Below are positions 58,217-64,000 of a stretch of 64,000 nt of DNA, piece after piece; the first letter of the stretch is position 1, and each line of letters opens with the position of its first letter. The position numbers were made by a program, and so were the translations under genes. The stretch comes from Candidatus Stammera capleta (GTDB taxonomy: Bacteria; Pseudomonadota; Gammaproteobacteria; Enterobacterales; Enterobacteriaceae): the NCBI GenBank assembly GCA_015134315.1, contig CP043973.1, positions 194,284-258,283 on the forward strand. Direction: 5' to 3'. Under the pieces are notes generated by a model. The model was given only the letters and a program-made list of their open reading frames with translations. It ran no database searches and was not told the origin of the DNA.

Positions 58217-60778
58217 TTAAATAACGTATGTTTTATTATTTATAGAATATATTTTTATATGTTTATTTTTATTTTTAAATTTTATAAAATTATTTTTTTT
58301 AATAAAATATATATTTTTAATAAATTTATTTAATAAATATTTATTTTTTATTAAAATATTAGTTTTATAGAAATTTAAATTAATAATAATTAAATTTTTT
58401 ATTTTTATTTTTGTTTTTCTAAAATATATTATAATTTTTTTTATTAAATTAAATATTTTTATATAATATATATTATTAAAATTTTTATATTTTATTTTTG
58501 GTAATTTTTCTAATAAAATTGATTTATTATGATTTGTATATATAATTTTTATTTTATTTCATATATATTCTGTAATAAAAGGAATTACAGGATGTGATAA
58601 TTTAATTATATTTATAAATATATATTTAATATTTTGAATTGTAAAATAATTTTCTTTGTTATATATTAATGTTTGTTTAAATAGTTCTAAATATCAGTCA
58701 CAAAATTTATTTTTTAAAAATTTTTTTAATTCATTACATAATAAATCAAACCTAAATAATTTTATTGATTTATGATATTTTTTTAAAAAAATATTAAAAT
58801 TATATATTATTCAGTAATCTATTAATAAAATTTTGTTATTATAATTAAAATTTTTCTTATAATTTTTATTAAAATAAATTATATATTTTGATAAATTTCA
58901 TAATTTATTACAGTAATTATAACTATTAATTAATTTTTTAAAATCAAAATTTATTTTTAATTTTAAATTTGATATTGAAGCTAATTTATATCTTAATACA
59001 TCTGTGCCATATTTTTGTATTCCATTAGGAAAGTTTTTTTTTGTATCTAAGATAATTTTTTTTTTATTTTTATTATTTATTAAATATTTAATTCTTTGTT
59101 TTATTAATTGATTTTTTGATATTCCATTTATTATATGATTTGGATCTATAACATTTCCTATTGATTTAGACATTTTTTTTCCATTTTCATCTGTTATTAA
59201 TCCTGTTATAAATACTTTTTTAAAAGGTATTACAGATTTTTTATTTTTTTTTATTAAAAATAAAGTAATCATTATCATTCTTGAAATTCAAAAAAATATT
59301 ATATCATAACCGCTAACTATTACATTAATAGGATGAAAAAAATTAAATAGTTTTGTTTTTTTGGGTCATCCTAAACATGAAAATGTTCATAATGATGATG
59401 AAAATCATGTATCTAATACATTTTTGTCTTGTTTTAATTTTAAATTTTTTAATTTATATTTTTTTATAATATATTTAATATTATATCCTAAATATTTATT
59501 ATTTTTATTGTCATATCAAATTGGTATTTTGTGTCCTCAATTAATTTGTCTTGAAATACATCAATCTTTTATATTTTTCATTCATTTATAAAATAAATTT
59601 TTATATTTATGTGGTATAAATTTTATTTTTTTTTTTTTTACATATTTTATAGCTTTTTTAGAAATATATTTAGTTTTTAAATACCATTGTTTTTTTAATA
59701 TATTTATAATTTTATGATTATTTTTTATATTTAAATAAATATTTTTTTTTATTTTTTTAATTTTATATATATTATTTTTATTTTTTAATATTTTAATAAT
59801 TTTTTTTTTATTTAAATTTTTGTATTTACATTTAATATTATATTTTGTTTTTTTACCTTTATATGTATATATATCAAATTTATTTTTTATATTTCCATTA
59901 TTTTTTAATATATTAATTATATTAAACTTATATTTTTGATTTATATTAAAATGTTTTTTATTATGTCCTGGTGTAATATTTATACAAAAATATTTTTTTT
60001 TTATTTTTATTTTTTTATTTAATATTATTTGTAATTTAATATTATTAATTGGATTTATAACATATTTATTAATTAATTTTTTTTGTTTATTATTTTTAGG
60101 GTTAATTAAAATATATGTATTTGCTAATATATTTTCTGGTTTAGTTGTAGGTATTATTATATAATCATTTGTATTTACAATTTTATATTTTATGAAATAT
60201 TGTTTAATTTTTTTTTTTTTTTTATATATTTCTAAGTCCGATAATACTATATTATTTTTTATATCTCAATTTATAATATTGTATGATTTATATATTAGTT
60301 TGTTAGTATATAACTTAATAAATGATTTATTAACTGAATATGAAAAATTTTTGTCTAATGTAAACGGAGTATGTTTTCAATATATACTACTTCCTAACAT
60401 TTTAGTTTGTTTATTAATTATTTTTTCATATTTTTGTTTTCATTTTCATAATTCTTTTTTTAATTTTTTCTTAGAATATGATTTTTTTTTATTTTTTAAA
60501 TAATTTTCTACTATAATTTGTGTTGATATTCCAGCATGGTCTGTTCCCATGATTCATAATGTATTATATCCACACATTTTTTTATATCTTATTATAATAT
60601 CCATTATTGTTTGTTGATAAGCATGTCCTATATGTAATTTTCCTGTTATATTTGGAGGCGGCATTATTATTGAAAAATTTTTTTTACTATATTTTTTTTT
60701 TGGATTAAATAATTTATTTTTAATTCAAAATTTATATATATTTTTTTCTTTTTTAATTATATCTAAAAATTTAAACAT
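58217..60778 (-). CDS. valS: Valyl-tRNA synthetase
   Basis: Class I synthetase for Val, with editing of Thr. The HIGH region is [18 protein letters not shown], followed by [10 protein letters not shown]; the DTWFSSSLW and GYDIIFFWISRM stretches use TGA for Trp, and KMSKS is in [17 protein letters not shown]. Trp is TGA at nearly every site, so the standard code gives only fragments. 853 residues (E. coli 951); the C-terminal coiled-coil arm is shortened. It overlaps pepA by 8 bases. holC, between them in E. coli, is lost. Confidence 0.96.
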
Positions 60779-62228
60779 TATATTTCTTTTTGTTTTTTAT
60801 TTTATTTTTTAAATAATTTATTAATAAATATACAGTTCTACCTGTTGGTCCTTTTTTGTTTCATGCTGTTCCTGCAATATCTAAATGAGCTCATTTATAT
60901 TTTTTAATAAAATTATTTAGAAAACATGCAGCAGTTATTGTTCCAGCATAATTATTTTCGCTACAATTTTTTATATCTGCTATATGTGATTTTAAATATT
61001 TATTATATTTTTTATATAATGGAAGTTCTCAAATATTATCATTTGATTTTTTGCTTGCTTTAATTAAATCTTTTGATAGGCTTTTATTATTAGTTATTAA
61101 TGCACTTATTTTGTTTCCTAATGCTATTAAACAACATCCTGTTAATGTTGCTATATCTATTACTATTTTAGGATTATATTTATTTATATATGATAGTGCA
61201 TCGCATATTAATAATCTACCTTCTGCGTCTGTATTTATTATTTCTACTGTTTTTCCTGATAAAGTTTTTATTATAGTTCCAGGTTTTGTTGATTTACCAT
61301 CTATTAAATTTTCGGCACATAATAATATTCCTATAACATTTAGTTTTAAATTTAATTTATTTATTATATACATAATTCCTCATACTACAGCTGCTCCCGA
61401 CATATCATATTTCATTTCATGCATATAATTTGAATTTTTTAATGATATACCTCCTGAATCAAATGTTATTCCTTTTCCTATTAGGATTATTGGTTTTTCA
61501 GATTTTGTATTATTATTATATTTAATTTTAATTATTATAGGTTTGTTATTAGATCCTTTATTAACAGATAAATAAGCGTTCATTTCTAATTTTTTCATTT
61601 GTTTTTTATTTAGAAATGATATTTTAATATTTTTTCCATAAATTTCTTTTTTAGTTTTTTTAAATATATAATCAGAATTACATATATTAGGAGGCATATT
61701 ACATAAATCTCTTGTTTTATTAATTCCTTTTGAAATTATTAAACTATTTTTTATAATTTTAATAGATTTTTTTTTTTGATTACTATTAATTTTAAAATAA
61801 ATAATATTATTTATTTTTTTTGATACTTTTGTTTTAAATTTTAAAAATTTATATGTTTTATATTCTATTATTTTTACAAAATTAAATATTTTTCAATATA
61901 TATTTTTGAACTTTATATTTTTTATAAATAAACAAATAGTATTATAATTTTTTTTATTAATTATTTTAAATGATTTAATTACTAATTTTTTAAAAATATG
62001 TTTATTTATTTTGGTGTTTTTATATACTATTAAATATATATATTGTTTATTATTAAATATTTTATAAATATTGGGTTTTTTATTTAGAATTTTGTTTATT
62101 TTAATATTTTTATTAATTATTTTTTTATAATAATAATTAATTTTATTATATTTTTTATTTATAAATATTATTATACATTTATATTTATAAATTTTTTCTT
62201 TAATTTTACTTATTATTTTATATTTCAT
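60771..62228 (-). CDS. pepA: Leucyl aminopeptidase PepA
   Basis: Hexameric zinc/manganese aminopeptidase, which turns over short peptides. The catalytic domain is conserved: GKGITFDSGGISLK (Lys and metal Asp), MHEMKYDMSGAAVVWGIMYI (Trp by TGA), NTDAEGRLLICDAL (metal Asp/Glu and catalytic Arg) and HLDIAGTAW. The N-terminal domain is very Lys/Ile-rich and diverged. 485 residues (E. coli 503). Any DNA-binding role of the E. coli protein cannot be judged. It starts the pepA-valS pair. Confidence 0.96.
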
Positions 62229-62329
62229 ATTTATATTAATTTATATATTTATTAATTTATTTATATAATATTAATTATTATATTATAATATAATAATTTA
62301 ATAATTTAATATTTAAATGTTATTCAATT

Positions 62330-62893
62330 ATGTCTAATATTAGAAATAATTTATCTTTAGGTGACAAAATAATTTATTTAAATGAACCTTATAATATTGA
62401 ATATATAGAGTTTATAAAACCTGGAAAATGTAAACCTTATATAAGAATTAAAATAAAAAATTTAATAAATTTTAAATTAATATATAAAACATTTAAAACT
62501 TTAAATAATATTAAAATGGCTAATGTATATATATATAAATATAAGTATATATTTAATAAAAATGACAATTTTATATTTTTAAATACAAATAATAATAAGG
62601 AAATAATTTTAAATAAAAAAAAAGTTATTAATAATATTAAATGATTATGTAAAAATAATTTTTATGATATTATTTTTTGAAATAATAATCCTATTAATTT
62701 TATTACTCCAAAAATTTTAAATATAAAAGTTATTTATACAGATAAATTTTACAAAGATAATAATAATATATTTAATAACAATAAATTTGCTAAATTAGAA
62801 AATAATATTAAATTAAAAGTACCATTATTTATAAAATCTGGTGATATCTTAAAAGTTAATACAAAATTACAATGTTATGTATCTAGAATTTAA
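62330..62893 (+). CDS. efp: Elongation factor P
   Basis: EF-P relieves ribosome stalling at proline runs. The domain I loop FIKPGKCKPYIRIKIKNL has the modified Lys (about residue 33; E. coli Lys34), normally beta-lysylated by EpmA/EpmB. Domain III ends with KVPLFIKSGDILKVNTKLQC then YVSRI, close to E. coli ([20 protein letters not shown]). Two or more TGA Trp in the middle (NIKWLCKN). 187 residues (E. coli 188). YeiP is the alternative, but the C-terminus favours EF-P. Confidence 0.93.
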
Positions 62894-62917
62894 AATTAAT
62901 AATATTAAAAAAAAAAT

Positions 62918-62991
62918 CAGGGGCAGAAGGAATTGAACCCTCAACCTATGGTTTTGGAGACCACTGTTCTACCTAATTAAACTATGCCCCT
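62918..62991 (-). tRNA. tRNA-Trp (CCA) with A24 D-arm change
   Basis: Acceptor AGGGGCA with TGCCCCT, D stem GTTT / GAAC, anticodon stem GTGGT / ACCAT with loop CTCCAAA, T arm GAGGG / CCTTC, discriminator G. The anticodon is CCA, not UCA, although UGA is read as Trp everywhere. The 3' D-stem strand GAAC has A at canonical position 24 (plus coordinate 62967), where E. coli tRNA-Trp has G (GAGC). That G24A change is the Hirsh UGA suppressor. A36-A37-A38 is a MiaA site. No encoded CCA tail. Confidence 0.95.
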
Positions 62992-63013
62992 ATAATAAAA
63001 AATATAAATAATA

Positions 63014-63086
63014 TAGGTCTAAGTGGAGTTGAACCACTGACCTCACCCTTATCAGGGGTGTGCTCTAACCTCTGAGCTATAGACCT
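63014..63086 (-). tRNA. tRNA-Ile (GAU)
   Basis: Acceptor AGGTCTA with TAGACCT, anticodon CTGATAAG with GAT, T arm AGTGGTTCAACTCCACT. It reads AUC/AUU and complements the CAU tRNA-Ile at 36283. In E. coli the GAU tRNA lies in rRNA spacers; here it stands alone next to tRNA-Trp. No encoded CCA. Confidence 0.95.
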
Positions 63087-63203
63087 TATTATATGTTTTA
63101 TAATTAAATATTATATCAAATTATATTTTTTTGTCATTATTTAAATAATTATTATTATAATAATATTTTAATATATTAATTATATAGTATATAATATTTA
63201 ATT

Positions 63204-63563
63204 ATGTATATTAAAGATAATATTTTTAAAAAAATATTAAATAATGAAATTAATTCAAATATTATTTATAAAAATAAATATGTAACAGCTTTTGACGATA
63301 TTAATCCTAAAGCTCCAATTCATATAATATTAATTCCTAATATTTATATTAAAAATATGAATTATGTAAAAAAATCTAATATATATATTTTAGGTAAAAT
63401 GTTATTAATATCATCTAAAATAGCTAAATTAAAAAATATAGATAAAAGTGGATATAGATTAATAATAAATTGTAATAAAGACTCAGGGCAAGAAATTGAT
63501 TATTTGCATATTCATATTTTAGGTGGTAAATTTTTAGGTAACATAATTTGTAATAATTTATAA
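63204..63563 (+). CDS. hinT: HIT-family nucleotide hydrolase HinT
   Basis: Purine nucleoside phosphoramidase; its cellular role is uncertain. It follows E. coli HinT closely: NIFKKILNNEINSNIIYKNK, VTAFDDINPKAPIHIILIPN, GYRLIINCNKDSGQEIDYLH and HILGG. 119 residues, equal to E. coli. The usual His-x-His-x-His triad is reduced to Y-L-H-I-H: the first His is Tyr100 while the nucleophile (about 102) and last His (104) remain. It ends directly before proS. Confidence 0.93.
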   Translation: MYIKDNIFKKILNNEINSNIIYKNKYVTAFDDINPKAPIHIILIPNIYIKNMNYVKKSNIYILGKMLLISSKIAKLKNIDKSGYRLIINCNKDSGQEIDYLHIHILGGKFLGNIICNNL

Positions 63564-64000
63564 ATGGAAACTAATAAATATTTTTTATTTACTATTAAAA
63601 ATAATTTAAGCAAAGATAATAATATAATACATAATTTAATGATTAAAGGAGGATATATAAGAAAATTATGTTCAGGTTTTTTTATATTATTACCAAATGG
63701 ATTAAAAGTTATAAATAATATAATAAATATTATTAAAAAAGAAATATATAATATAGGTGGTTTAGAAATACAAATACCTATTATTACTCCAATAAATTTA
63801 TGAAATAAAAGTGGTAGAATTTATAGCTATGGTAATGAATTATATAAATTTAATGATAGACATAATAAAACATTTTTATTATCTCCTACTAATGAAGAGG
63901 TTATAACTGATATTTTTTTTAAAGAGAACTTGCCTTTAAATAGTTATCCTTATATTTTTTATCAAATAAATAATAAATTTAGAGATGAAATTAGAACTAA
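63564..64000 (+). CDS. proS: Prolyl-tRNA synthetase (3' end beyond window)
   Basis: The visible 145 codons match the N-terminus of bacterial Pro[52 protein letters not shown] (Trp by TGA at 63801-63803), then class II motif 2 region [15 protein letters not shown] and [13 protein letters not shown]. The ATG begins right after the hinT stop. Whether the editing insert is present cannot be seen. Confidence 0.96.

Noticed and set aside
58073..58333. An 86-codon plus-strand frame
   Set aside because: It overlaps tRNA-Tyr, tRNA-Gly and the end of valS on the other strand, and has no family resemblance.
60192..60503. A Phe-rich plus-strand frame that looks like a membrane protein
   Set aside because: It is the complement of valS; the Phe runs are Lys codons read backwards.

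Overview
This window is part of the chromosome of an ultra-reduced, extremely AT-rich bacterial endosymbiont of gammaproteobacterial (Enterobacterales-like) descent. Gene order still follows ancestral E. coli-type clusters: str-S10-spc ribosomal protein operons; def-fmt; orn-tRNA-Gly-tsaE-miaA-hflX-rlmB with rpsF-rpsR-rplI; rplM-rpsI; rplU-rpmA-obgE-greA-rlmE-ftsH-secG-tRNA-Leu(GAG)-nusA-infB-rbfA-truB; rpsO-pnp-deaD; grpE/smpB/ssrA; groES-groEL-cutA; ptsH-ptsI; mnmG-atpBEFHAGDC; tRNA Thr-Tyr-Gly; pepA-valS. UGA is read as tryptophan throughout: dozens of genes carry in-frame TGA at conserved Trp sites and end at TAA or, once, TAG. The lineage cannot be named from this window. A tiny beetle-type nutritional or digestive symbiont such as Stammera is one possibility, held at low confidence.

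Layout. 1-11.2 kb (minus): rpsH (cut by the window edge) to rpsL, including tuf and fusA. 11.4-13.0 kb (plus): tRNA-Cys, tRNA-Leu, def, fmt. 13.0-17.4 kb (minus): RNA-modification and quality-control genes (rlmB, hflX, miaA, tsaE, orn). 17.4-22.3 kb (minus): one rRNA operon, 16S-tRNA-Glu-23S-5S-tRNA-Asp, with recognisable processing stems. 22.6-26.2 kb (minus): small ribosomal proteins and tldD. 26.5-36.3 kb (plus): the long rplU-to-truB run, then gpmA. 36.3-48.8 kb: grpE, smpB, tmRNA, deaD-pnp-rpsO, groESL, cutA, ptsHI, a degraded OmpA-type porin and a stand-alone PolA 5' nuclease. 48.8-49.3 kb: a gene-free stretch in front of mnmG, the probable replication origin. 49.3-57.7 kb (plus): mnmG and the complete F-type ATP synthase operon. 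57.8-64.0 kb: four tRNAs, valS, pepA, efp, tRNA-Trp, tRNA-Ile, hinT and the start of proS.

How the genes work together. Nearly everything serves translation (ribosomal proteins, factors, tRNAs, tRNA and rRNA modification, start-Met processing, ribosome rescue), protein folding and turnover (GroESL, GrpE, FtsH, PepA), RNA decay (PNPase, DeaD, Orn) and energy (ATP synthase, phosphoglycerate mutase, the two general PTS proteins). No amino-acid or vitamin biosynthesis gene is visible here.

The most notable observations are these. The only tRNA-Trp in the window keeps a CCA anticodon but has A at D-arm position 24, the same base change as the classical Hirsh UGA suppressor, which offers a route to UGA reassignment without an anticodon change. 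Two ancestral ATGA gene junctions have lost their stop meaning. rlmE has its start out of frame across an 11-A tract. SmpB lacks its C-terminal tail although tmRNA is intact. The OmpA-like protein keeps its barrel and cysteine pair but has lost the peptidoglycan-binding residues.
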